From Deltaproteobacteria bacterium (GTDB lineage Bacteria; Desulfobacterota; Syntrophia; Syntrophales; UBA5619): a stretch of DNA of 55,797 nt. Both the position numbers and the translations under genes were made by a program. The notes beneath the pieces are model-generated. The model was given only the letters and a program-made list of their open reading frames with translations, made no database searches and was not told the origin of the DNA. The stretch lies in the NCBI GenBank assembly GCA_021817825.1, contig JAKAFS010000014.1, forward strand, positions 1-55,797, given 5' to 3'. This document shows positions 35,216-42,997 of this stretch, in pieces (position 1 is the first letter of the stretch; each line of letters starts with the position of its first letter).

Positions 35216-35809
35216 ATGGAACCATCTGCGTTGTTCCGGGAGATCCCCTGCCGGTATTTCACCCAGCCCGGTCCTGCCAATAGTTCGGCGGTCCTTGCGG
35301 CCGTCAACCGTCGGGCGAAAGAACTGGGTTTGCAAAAGGTGGTCCTGGCGACGAATACCGGCGGGACGGCCTATGAGGCGCTGCGCCTTTTCGATCCGGG
35401 GCTGAAGATTATTGCCGTGACCCACGAGACGGGGTTTCGGGAGGCGAATGGGCAGGAATTGCCGGAAGCCGAGCGCCGGGCCTTGCAGGGCAAGGGCGTA
35501 GCGGTCGTCACTGCGGCCCATGCCTTCGGGGGTGTCGGCCGCGCCATCCGGAACGCCTTCGGCACCTATCAGGCCAATGAATTGATCGCTGCCACTTTCC
35601 GTCTCTTCGGGCAGGGGATGAAGGTGGCGGTCGAAGTGACGCTGATGGCGGCCGACGCCGGACAGGTCCGGACCGATGAGGACATCATCGCGGTCGGCGG
35701 CAGCGGGCGAGGGGCCGATACGGCGCTGGTCCTGAGGCCGGCGACGAGTTCCCATCTCTTCGACCTACAGGTCAAAGAGGTGATCTGTAAACCGGTGAAC
35801 CTGAAATAG
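35216..35809 (+). CDS. Stand-alone pyruvate-kinase C-terminal-domain protein
   Basis: A 197-residue protein resembling the alpha/beta allosteric C-terminal domain of pyruvate kinase (ANSSAVLAAVNRRAKELGLQKVVLATNTGGTAYEALRLFDPGLKIIAVTHETGF), with no catalytic barrel. AGGAGG lies upstream. Such free-standing PK_C proteins are widespread in anaerobes and of unknown function; nucleotide or sugar-phosphate binding is plausible. The later part (VEVTLMAADAGQVRTDEDIIAVGGSGRGADTALVLRPA) is a well-conserved feature of the family. Confidence 0.75.
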   Translation: MEPSALFREIPCRYFTQPGPANSSAVLAAVNRRAKELGLQKVVLATNTGGTAYEALRLFDPGLKIIAVTHETGFREANGQELPEAERRALQGKGVAVVTAAHAFGGVGRAIRNAFGTYQANELIAATFRLFGQGMKVAVEVTLMAADAGQVRTDEDIIAVGGSGRGADTALVLRPATSSHLFDLQVKEVICKPVNLK

Positions 35810-35844
35810 CGGATGCCTCTGCATCCCGTGCAAGGAGACGGGGA

Positions 35845-37551
35845 ATGAAAAGAGGACTCGGTCCTTTTGTCGGCGTCCTGGTCGGCGCACTTCTGGCGGC
35901 GGGCCCTTCCGCCCGGGCGGAGAATTACACGATCCGGGGAGAGATGGGTGCGGAGATCCGCTATGAATTGCAGCAGCGGATCACCGCGGGGACCGGTGTC
36001 CGGCAGACCACCTTGAGCTTCGTCATGCCCCGGAGTTTTTTGTCGCCCACCTTCCGCCAGGAGGTGCGGAATGCCGATCTCTCCTTCGTTCCCCTTCCCG
36101 CCGAGCGGGTCAGCAACGAAGATGGCCGGGGAAACCGGATCGTCACCGCGACCTGGAACGGTTCTCCCGCCTTTATCGACGTGCGGCTCGTCGTCGATCT
36201 GGTCAATGCCACGGGGCTGGCGACCATCGAGACGCAAGCCCCTTTCCCCCTGGCGGCGGTCGCAGGGGAGGGACGGGCCTATCTCGGGGCGACCGAACAG
36301 GTCCAGTCCGATCATCCCCGCATCCGCGCCCTGGCGGCCGAGCTGACGCAGGGGGTCACGACGCAGTTCGACGCGGTCCAAAAGGCGATCTCCTGGGTGG
36401 TGGACCGCGTCTCTTACGTGAATCCGCCCCAGCAGGTCGATGCCCTTTATGCGCTGGAGTCGGGCAAGGGGAACTGCCAGAATTTTTCCCATCTGAGCGC
36501 CGCCCTCCTCAGGGCAAGCGGCATTCCCGTGCGGATCGTCAACGGGGTGACCCTCAACCGGCCCTTCGACGTGGCCTGGCAGCAGGGGGTGATGACCTTC
36601 AAGATGGGGCAGGGACGCCACTCCTGGATCGAGGTCTGGTTCCCCGATCTGGGCTGGGTGCCCTTCGATCCCCAGAATTCGGAACTGTTCGTCTCCAGCC
36701 GGTTCATCCGCATCGAGGTGGGGGTGGACAACAATGAGACCAAGAACGACGGGTTGCTCCGCTGGACGCAGGCCCGCGATGCCCAGCTCAAGCCCCATCT
36801 CCAGGAAACGATCCAGGCGGATTTTCGCAAGGACCAAGTCGCCCTGCGGGGAAATCGCGAAACCTACGGTCCCCGCAACCTGCTGCTGTGTCCCGATGTC
36901 CGGGCCTCGTTCCAGCCGCTCGCGATCAAGCCGGTGCCGCCTCCGCCCGTGTTCGGCGAAGCGGAAAAGAGGGCCTTCCGCTACGAGCTTCCCTACCTTT
37001 ACGGCAACCTGGAATTTCCCGAGGGAGTGGATTTTGCCTTCCCGCGGGTGACCCGCTCTACCGGCGGCGACGCCTTTGAGATGCGCCGCAACTTCCTGGT
37101 GGAAACCGCCGAATACGTGACCACGAACCTGACGCAATACGCCCAGATGGTCATTCTGCAAAAGCCGGTGCGGCTGGATAAGGTAGGATTGGCGCTGCAC
37201 GCCTTCGGGGGGGAGGGGGCGCTCTGGGTGGACCTCTTTGCCGACAAAGAGGGAACGCCGGGTGCGCCCATCGCGGCCAGCGCTCTCAAAAACCTCGAAG
37301 AAATCGACCCGCGGCCAGGCTATCGGTGGGTGGATTTCGATTTCGGCGGGGAGGCGCCGGTCCTGATGCCGGGCGCCTACTGGATCGCCCTGGGCTTTTC
37401 GGGGAGCCCCATCGTCAACTGGTTTTTTACCTACGGCAAACCGGTCGGTCCCGTGCAGGGGACGCGCTACAAAGGGGTCTTCCAGGAAGCATGGAGCGGC
37501 GCGCTGAATTATGAGTTCAATTATCGGGTCATCGGCAGGACGACGCGATAG
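35845..37551 (+). CDS. Exported transglutaminase-like protein
   Basis: A 568-residue protein with a signal peptide (~1-26, ending ARA). The transglutaminase-like core is at ~170-280, with Cys in GKGNCQNFSHLSAALLRASGIP, His in GRHSWIEVWFPDLGW and Asp in FDPQN, so the Cys-His-Asp triad is complete. The C-terminal ~200 residues (from ~370) form a second, beta-rich domain. It probably acts in the periplasm as a peptidase or crosslinking enzyme. Thirty-five nt after the PK_C-domain gene, so possibly co-transcribed. Its TAG stop codon overlaps the first bases of the second repeat element. Confidence 0.85.
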   Translation: MKRGLGPFVGVLVGALLAAGPSARAENYTIRGEMGAEIRYELQQRITAGTGVRQTTLSFVMPRSFLSPTFRQEVRNADLSFVPLPAERVSNEDGRGNRIVTATWNGSPAFIDVRLVVDLVNATGLATIETQAPFPLAAVAGEGRAYLGATEQVQSDHPRIRALAAELTQGVTTQFDAVQKAISWVVDRVSYVNPPQQVDALYALESGKGNCQNFSHLSAALLRASGIPVRIVNGVTLNRPFDVAWQQGVMTFKMGQGRHSWIEVWFPDLGWVPFDPQNSELFVSSRFIRIEVGVDNNETKNDGLLRWTQARDAQLKPHLQETIQADFRKDQVALRGNRETYGPRNLLLCPDVRASFQPLAIKPVPPPPVFGEAEKRAFRYELPYLYGNLEFPEGVDFAFPRVTRSTGGDAFEMRRNFLVETAEYVTTNLTQYAQMVILQKPVRLDKVGLALHAFGGEGALWVDLFADKEGTPGAPIAASALKNLEEIDPRPGYRWVDFDFGGEAPVLMPGAYWIALGFSGSPIVNWFFTYGKPVGPVQGTRYKGVFQEAWSGALNYEFNYRVIGRTTR

Positions 37552-37608
37552 GCTGTTGAAAAAGGCTCATCTGCTGCGCGCCTTGCATCTCAACCTTTTT
37601 GAACAGCC
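37549..37608. repeat. Terminal-inverted-repeat element, internally deleted copy
   Basis: A 60-bp relative of the element at 30431-30555: the same left end (GGCTGTTGAAAAA), CTCATCTGCTGCG joined directly to CGCCTTGCATCT, and the right end (TTTTTGAACAGCC). About 65 bp of the interior are missing, with the junction at a repeated GCG. Its first bases supply the stop codon of the transglutaminase-like gene. Confidence 0.8.
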
Positions 37609-37632
37609 GGTCCCCTTCCCTGGCGGTCTTGG

Positions 37633-37842
37633 CTAAAAGGGCTCCGGGAAGGGCAGCGGCAGTTGCTGCCAGCGGGCGAGGCAGCGTCGGCAATGCGACC
37701 GTTGTTCCGCTCTTGCCCGACAGGCGTCCACGTCGATGACGTAGCCGTGCCGCTCGCACCAGCGATTTTCCGCCGCCGGCAACACCGGCGGCGGTTCCGT
37801 CACGGTTTGTTTTTCCGATTCTTTCACCCAGCCTGCTTGCAT
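37633..37842 (-). CDS. Small Cys-rich hypothetical protein
   Basis: A 69-residue protein with AAAAGG upstream of the chosen ATG. Core residues NRWCERHGYVIDVDACRARAEQRSHCRRCLARW contain four Cys in a C-x(n)-C and C-x2-C arrangement around a His, compatible with a small zinc-binding knuckle. I do not recognise a named family, although short proteins with a CxxHG...C...C..C pattern are common in anaerobic deltaproteobacteria. A start at 37878 is possible. Confidence 0.55.
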   Translation of the reverse strand: MQAGWVKESEKQTVTEPPPVLPAAENRWCERHGYVIDVDACRARAEQRSHCRRCLARWQQLPLPFPEPF

Positions 37843-37963
37843 TTGACAACCTTTTCTTCTTTTCTGACGTCGTGCCACGCCGTCCGGGGGCCCGACGCCG
37901 GTAGCGCGCCTTTGCGGATCGCGCCGTCCGGCGGCGGGTTTCTCCCTGACCGAATCGGCAGAA

Positions 37964-38269
37964 CTACTTCTTCACCTTTGCCGGTTTCTTTGCGGCCGGC
38001 TTGGCCTTGGCGACGGCTTTCGCGGGCTTCTTGGCGACTGCCTTCGCCGGGGCGGCTTTTTTCGTCACTGCCTTCGCCGCCTTTTTTACGGGCGACTTTG
38101 CGGCCTTGACGGCCTTTGCCTTGTTTGCTGCCGCCTTTCCCTTCGCCATGGGTTTGGCACAGCAGAGAACATCCGCCGCGGCGCATCCGCATGCCTCGTC
38201 GACGACCATCACCAGACCGCATACCTCACAACTCAGCACATCGCCCTTCTTTACCTTTGCCATCTTCAT
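37964..38269 (-). CDS. Zinc-ribbon protein with histone H1-like Lys/Ala/Pro tail
   Basis: A 101-residue protein. Residues ~1-45 form a desulforedoxin/rubredoxin-like metal-binding module with Cys pairs (LSCEVCGLVMVVDEACGCAAADVLCCAKPM). From ~46 to the end the sequence is only Lys, Ala, Pro and Val (KAVKAAKSPVKKAAKAVTKK and onward), as in eukaryotic and bacterial histone H1-like tails. The start has AAAGGAG directly upstream. The tail suggests non-specific DNA binding; the metal module could make this redox- or metal-responsive. No close parallel is known to me. Confidence 0.75.
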   Translation of the reverse strand: MKMAKVKKGDVLSCEVCGLVMVVDEACGCAAADVLCCAKPMAKGKAAANKAKAVKAAKSPVKKAAKAVTKKAAPAKAVAKKPAKAVAKAKPAAKKPAKVKK

Positions 38270-38356
38270 TTTCTCCTTTCGCTTCAAAGTCGATCCTGTC
38301 TTTGAGGGATCCGGACCCGCCGGAGAGTCCTGGAGGCAAGATCGCGTACCAACCTT

Positions 38357-39271
38357 TCATCCCACCGCGCTTTTCGTCCGCGCTTCGCGGAGGGGACCGA
38401 AAAAATCCCCGATCAGCCGGGTTACCTCGCCGGGTCGTTCCATGGGGATCATGTGGCCGGCCTGTTCGATCACCCGATGATCGCAGACGGGCAACAGGGA
38501 ACGGATCCGGTTGAAGTCGATCAACTCCTGCATTTCGCTCTTCTCTCCTTCGAGCAAAAGCACCGGGCAGGAAACCTTGGGCAGCCAGGGCCAGGGATCG
38601 AATCGGGCCCCGCCCATGAAGAGCGCCGCTTCGCTTCGCGGGCTACAGGCGAGTTGCAGACCGCCGTTTTGAGCTTCCGACATGCCGTGCTCGAGGTAGA
38701 GTTCCACCATCTCTTCATCCCATCCCTGGAACAGAGAGCGGCCGTTCAGATAGGACCTTGCCTCGTCGCGGTTGGGCCAGAAGTTGGTCCGCTTGAGCGC
38801 TTTGGCGGCAAAGGGATGCTGCTCCGGGGTGAGCTGTCGTTGATAGAATTCTTCGGTGAGCAGGATAGGTTCGATCAGGACCAGACCTGCCGCCGGAAGT
38901 CCACAGAGGGCATGGGAAAGCATGAGGACCGTTGCCCCCATGGAGTGGCCGGCCAGAAACGGTCTTTCGATGCCCAGGGCATGGCAGAAGCGGACAATAT
39001 CCTTGGCCAGCGTTACCCAACTGAGTCCGCCGTCGTGCGGATCGGCCGGGCGGTGGTTGCAAATGGAGGGAGCCAGAATGTGGTAGGAATGAGCCCATTC
39101 CCGCGCCAGGGGATGCCAAAGCCAGGGCTGGAAGCCGGTGGCATGCAGCAGGAGCAGGGGCGGCCCCTCACCGGCATAGCGGAGGTAGGCAAGTTCCGCG
39201 TCCCCGAGATTCTGCCTGCCTGCCTGCGGTTGGCACTGGCCGGCGGTATTCACCGGATGAAGCACCTGCAA
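38357..39271 (-). CDS. Alpha/beta hydrolase
   Basis: A 304-residue hydrolase with the oxyanion-hole segment LLLLHATGFQPWLWHPLA, nucleophile elbow GHSMGA (Ser ~111), an acidic residue near VLLLEGEKS and the catalytic His in IEQAGHMIPMERP. There is no signal peptide. The N-terminal start is uncertain: the longest frame begins at a TTG without a clear ribosome site, and a GTG two codons later is possible. Substrate unknown. Confidence 0.85.
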   Translation of the reverse strand: MQVLHPVNTAGQCQPQAGRQNLGDAELAYLRYAGEGPPLLLLHATGFQPWLWHPLAREWAHSYHILAPSICNHRPADPHDGGLSWVTLAKDIVRFCHALGIERPFLAGHSMGATVLMLSHALCGLPAAGLVLIEPILLTEEFYQRQLTPEQHPFAAKALKRTNFWPNRDEARSYLNGRSLFQGWDEEMVELYLEHGMSEAQNGGLQLACSPRSEAALFMGGARFDPWPWLPKVSCPVLLLEGEKSEMQELIDFNRIRSLLPVCDHRVIEQAGHMIPMERPGEVTRLIGDFFGPLREARTKSAVG

Positions 39272-39413
39272 GAAAAACGCAAGGAGGTATCGGCTTTTTC
39301 CCTTGCCATCTCGTCAGCCTCCGGCAATCGCTGGGAATGCGGTGCAGGTTTGAATTTCTCGTCCAAGATCTTTTGCCCTTCCGGCAGGCCTGTGGCTGCC
39401 TGTTCCAAAGCGA

Positions 39414-39899
39414 TCAGTAATCGGTCAACTGGGCCAAGCCTCGTTCGCCGACCAGGATGATCCGCGTATGGTTGAGACGGTTGGAGATGACCTTGGCCGT
39501 GGCCGTCATGACCAGGTAGCCCAACGCCGGATCATCATCCATGAGCTTGCGCAGGGCGAGCGCATCCAGGGCGATCGCCTTGACCCGGTCGATGCAGAGC
39601 GCCCCGAGGGTGTAGAGGTAGGGGGCGACGACCGCCGACCATCCCTGGGATTCTCCCTTGGTGATGACATCCACGGTGACCTGTAGGGGCGGTTTGTGAG
39701 GGCCCAGGTAGCTGTCCATCGTCAGGATCGCCTTGCCCTCTTCGATCATGAACAGCGCCCGCGCCGGATCGCCGTTCTTGTACATCGGGACGCCGGCCTC
39801 GAATATTTCCTCCTTGGCCGTCGTGACCAGCCTTGCGAGTTGCGCATCACTGAACCCTTTGAAAAACTCAAACGCTTTCAATCGATCGGTCGAGATCAT
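39414..39899 (-). CDS. Cyclic-nucleotide-binding-domain protein without output domain
   Basis: A 161-residue protein consisting of one Crp-like cNMP-binding fold (FFKGFSDAQLARLVTTAKEEIFEAGVPMYKNGDPARALFMIEEGKAIL, then TKGESQGWSAVVAPYLYTLGALCID). It lacks a helix-turn-helix. AGGAGGTAAACC lies upstream. Likely a small sensor or regulatory subunit acting by protein contact. Whether the nucleotide-binding Arg is present in the phosphate cassette is not clear. Confidence 0.82.
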   Translation of the reverse strand: MISTDRLKAFEFFKGFSDAQLARLVTTAKEEIFEAGVPMYKNGDPARALFMIEEGKAILTMDSYLGPHKPPLQVTVDVITKGESQGWSAVVAPYLYTLGALCIDRVKAIALDALALRKLMDDDPALGYLVMTATAKVISNRLNHTRIILVGERGLAQLTDY

Positions 39900-40093
39900 A
39901 GGCGGTTTACCTCCTTCGTCCTTTCACGGTTCATTGCACCCGGCGCCGGATCATCCATCCACTTGAAAAAGCCGGTGAAAATATATCAAGCTTTTCGGGC
40001 AAATGCCATAAAAAAATACGCCTCCGGCCGGGAGCGTCTCGCAAAAAGGATTGCAGGAATTCCTGAAAATCTCTAGAGTGGAAAAAAACGGGG

Positions 40094-41467
40094 GTGGACG
40101 TGTTGAAGGGGAAAATCGGCGGTTTGATGCTGGTGGGATTTTTGCTGCTCCTGCTCGGGGGCGGCGAGGCGCGGGCGGTGATTCGCGATCTGAAGGAACT
40201 CAGCCAGAACCCGGCCGCGTATCTGGACCGGGGCACGGCGGATCGCCCCCTGCTGTTGCCGGAAGTGCAGGGTCGCCTGAGCGGCGAGTATGAACGCCTT
40301 TACTTTGCTCCCTGGCATCAGGCGGAACCCCGCCACACTCTGGAGCAGGTGACCTGGGGGTTTCGGGAGTACGGGGCCAATCCCGGTTTCGCGAAGAATG
40401 GCCAGAAACGCTCTGCCGCGTGGGTCCGGGAAATGGCCGCCAACGCGCATCTCGAAGATTATCCGCAGGGCGGATTTCCCGCCGTGCTCGTCAAACGGGC
40501 CGATTTCCGGGTCCTGCCCACGGGAGAATCGCATTCCAGCTATCCGAACCCGGCCAGCGGTTACGCCTTCGACAACCTACAGGAGTCTTCCGAACCGGAG
40601 GGAACGCCGATCCTGGTGACCCAGGTGAGTCGCGATCGGAAATGGGTCTTGGCCGAGACGAGCGCCACTCTCGGTTGGATTCCGGCCTCAGCTGCGGCCC
40701 AGGTGGACCAGGCATTCATGAGGCGTTGGGAAAACGGAAAGCCCGTGGCGTTCGTTCTGGACGATATTCCCGTCCGCGACGAGCGGGGCGCCTTTCTGTT
40801 CCAGGCGCCCTTGGGAGCGATCTTTCCGAAAATCGGCGAGCGGGACGGTCGGGTTTCGATCCTGACGGCGGTGCGGGACAAACAGGGAAAGGCGCAGCTT
40901 CGGAACGGCTGGGTGAAAAGGGCGGCGGTGGCGGACAAGCCCCTGCCGTTTACCGCCGGCCGCGTGGCGGCCCTGGCCGCGGCCCTGGCCGGGGAACCTT
41001 ATCGCTGGGGAGGGTTGGACGGGAAAAGGGACTGTTCCGCCCTGGTTCAGGATCTCTTCGCCCCCTTCGGTCTCTGGCTTCCCCGCAATTCCCGGGAGCA
41101 GGCCGGCGCCGGCCGGTTTGTCAGCTTCAAGGATCTCGCTCCGGCGGAGAAGGAGGCGCTGATCATACGTCAGGGGGTCCCCTGGCGAACCCTTCTCTGG
41201 ACGCCGGGCCATATCATGCTCTACATCGGCGTTCATCAGGGCCGGCCCCTGATCTTCCATAATTTCTGGAGCATCAAGACCCGGGATGCCGCCGGAAAAC
41301 AGGGGCGGATCATTGTGGGGCGCGCTTCGGTCACGACGTTGCACCCGGGACGTGAGCTTCCCGATCTGGACCTCCCCAGGGCCGACGTTCTTTACGGACT
41401 TGCGGGGATGACGCTCCTCGGGGAGCCTCCCGAGTCCGGCGCGCCGGTGCCGGAGGCGGCGCCATGA
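40094..41467 (+). CDS. Exported NlpC/P60 cell-wall peptidase with SH3 domains
   Basis: A 457-residue protein. A signal peptide (~10-26, ending ARA), a P60-stabilising N-terminal domain (ELSQNPAAYLDRG...ERLYFAPW), two SH3-like segments (~130-300), then the NlpC/P60 domain with catalytic Cys in RWGGLDGKRDCSALVQDL and His in WTPGHIMLYIG. The arrangement is that of gamma-D-glutamyl-diamino acid peptidases that trim peptidoglycan. The GTG start (40094 or 40100) is uncertain. The stop overlaps the truA start by 4 nt, coupling the two genes. Confidence 0.85.
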   Translation: MDVLKGKIGGLMLVGFLLLLLGGGEARAVIRDLKELSQNPAAYLDRGTADRPLLLPEVQGRLSGEYERLYFAPWHQAEPRHTLEQVTWGFREYGANPGFAKNGQKRSAAWVREMAANAHLEDYPQGGFPAVLVKRADFRVLPTGESHSSYPNPASGYAFDNLQESSEPEGTPILVTQVSRDRKWVLAETSATLGWIPASAAAQVDQAFMRRWENGKPVAFVLDDIPVRDERGAFLFQAPLGAIFPKIGERDGRVSILTAVRDKQGKAQLRNGWVKRAAVADKPLPFTAGRVAALAAALAGEPYRWGGLDGKRDCSALVQDLFAPFGLWLPRNSREQAGAGRFVSFKDLAPAEKEALIIRQGVPWRTLLWTPGHIMLYIGVHQGRPLIFHNFWSIKTRDAAGKQGRIIVGRASVTTLHPGRELPDLDLPRADVLYGLAGMTLLGEPPESGAPVPEAAP

Positions 41468-42303
41468 GCCGGACGCGCCCGGTGCCGGGTCAGGGGAAAA
41501 AGGCGCAAGGGCCTTCCCGGGCCCGCTACAAGTTGACGATCGAATACGACGGAACCGGATTCAGCGGCTGGCAGTCGCAGACCAACGCCCGGAGCATCCA
41601 GGGGACGCTCATCGATGCGGCCCGGGAATTCTTCGGCGGCGAGGTGGATCTCCAGGGGGCGGGCCGGACCGACGCCGGCGTCCACGCCCTGGGCCAGGTC
41701 GCGCACCTCGAAGCGCCGCGCCGTCTGCCTTTGCAGCGGATTAGGGTCGGTTTGAACGATCTCCTCCCGGCCCCGATCAACATCCTCAAGGTCGAAGAAG
41801 CGCCCGCCGGATTCCATGCCCGCCACTCGGCCAAAGCCAGGGTCTATCTCTACCTGATTTCACGCACCCGGACCGCCTTCGGGAAGCGCTATGTCTGGTG
41901 GGTGAAGGACGATCTCGACCTGGTCCGGATGCAGGCGGCGGCGGAAGTCTTTCAGGGTTTTCACGATTTTGCCACCTTTGCCGACAAAAGGATCGACAAG
42001 CACCTTTCCACGGAGGTGCAGATCGACCGGGCGGAACTGGAGTCTTGGGGCGATCTGATCGTGGTGCGGATCGTCGGGTCCCATTTTCTCTGGAAGATGG
42101 TGCGCAGGCTCGTGGGCATGATGGTCGAGGCGGGACGCGGGAGCCTCTCCAGGGACGCCGTCAGAAGGATGCTCACCGAGCCCTCTGCGCTGCCCGCCCA
42201 GTGCACGGCGCCGCCGTCGGGGCTCTTTCTGGCCCAAGTCCTGTACGAGAAGGAGCGCCTGGCGCCGCTCGCCTTGCCGCCCTTCCCGCTTTTCTTCCGG
42301 TAA
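41464..42303 (+). CDS. truA: tRNA pseudouridine(38-40) synthase
   Basis: Isomerises uridines 38-40 in the anticodon arm of tRNA. 279 residues, with the catalytic GAGRTDAGVHALGQVAH (Asp in GRTDAG), the N-terminal YKLTIEYDGTGFSGWQSQ and the closing PSGLFLAQVLYEKE. The ~20-residue N-terminal extension before the usual start (RYKLTIEYDG) is uncommon but the ATG overlaps the upstream stop codon (ATGA). Confidence 0.96.
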   Translation: MSRTRPVPGQGKKAQGPSRARYKLTIEYDGTGFSGWQSQTNARSIQGTLIDAAREFFGGEVDLQGAGRTDAGVHALGQVAHLEAPRRLPLQRIRVGLNDLLPAPINILKVEEAPAGFHARHSAKARVYLYLISRTRTAFGKRYVWWVKDDLDLVRMQAAAEVFQGFHDFATFADKRIDKHLSTEVQIDRAELESWGDLIVVRIVGSHFLWKMVRRLVGMMVEAGRGSLSRDAVRRMLTEPSALPAQCTAPPSGLFLAQVLYEKERLAPLALPPFPLFFR

Positions 42304-42369
42304 GACGGCGGTTTTTGTCATGTAAATGGAACCCCTTGACCCTACGCCCCATAACGAAAGGAGAACGCC

Positions 42370-42747
42370 ATGAAGAAGATTATTGCGCTGCTGTCCGCCG
42401 CCTTTTTTGCCCTTACCGTCCTTGCCTTTGCCGCCGATGAGTTGCGGCCTTCCCAGAAACTGATGCGGGAGCGGGCGGCCTGGATGGCGGCAATGAACGA
42501 TAACTTCAAGGCCAAGCAATTCCCGCCGATCGTGAAGGCCGCCGAGGCATTGGCCGCCCAGACTGCAAAATCCGGCGAGGGGCTCACCGACCCTTCTGCC
42601 AAAGCGCTGACGCTGTCCATTGCCCAGCTGGCTGCGGAGCTCGCCGCGGCGGCCGCCAAATCGGACGGTGCGACCATCCAGACTAAATTGGCGGAGATCA
42701 AGGGAAAGTGCGACGCCTGCCACGGCAAGTTCCGCATCAAAAAATAG
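42370..42747 (+). CDS. Cytochrome c'-like (class II) single-heme cytochrome
   Basis: A 125-residue periplasmic protein with a signal peptide (~1-21) and one heme motif, CDACH, 8 residues from the C-terminus, the arrangement of cytochrome c' and cytochrome c556. The rest is predicted helical (four-helix bundle). AAAGGAG lies upstream. It starts the electron-transfer block but is separated from the next gene by a terminator, so it is its own transcript. These proteins are typically soluble electron carriers or gas-binding proteins. Confidence 0.85.
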   Translation: MKKIIALLSAAFFALTVLAFAADELRPSQKLMRERAAWMAAMNDNFKAKQFPPIVKAAEALAAQTAKSGEGLTDPSAKALTLSIAQLAAELAAAAAKSDGATIQTKLAEIKGKCDACHGKFRIKK

Positions 42748-42774
42748 CCCCGGGCGTTATCGAAAAAGCGACCG

Positions 42775-42804
42775 CGGCCGGGCCGGTACCCGGCCGTTTT
42801 TTTT
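42775..42804 (+). terminator. Rho-independent terminator after the cytochrome c'-like gene
   Basis: CGGCCGGG (42775-42782), 6-nt loop, CCCGGCCG (42789-42796), then eight T residues. Confidence 0.92.
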
Positions 42805-42997
42805 GCTTTTCCCATGACAAATTCCTTGCAGGGGCGAAGGCGGCTGTGGTAACTTTTTTACCTCATCGATGCGTCGGCGTCCGGTTTTGATATCTCGATT
42901 CAGCAGGCCTCAGAGGCCGCGGCAGTCCATCACGTGACCCAGGGATCCGGGCTTTATCGTCCGGAGGCATTTCCCACTCGTCCGGTGGAGGAATATC

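Noticed and set aside
39900..40093. Possible regulatory RNA between the cyclic-nucleotide-domain gene and the NlpC/P60 gene
   Set aside because: No stable hairpin with T tract and no recognisable motif; read as ordinary divergent promoter DNA.
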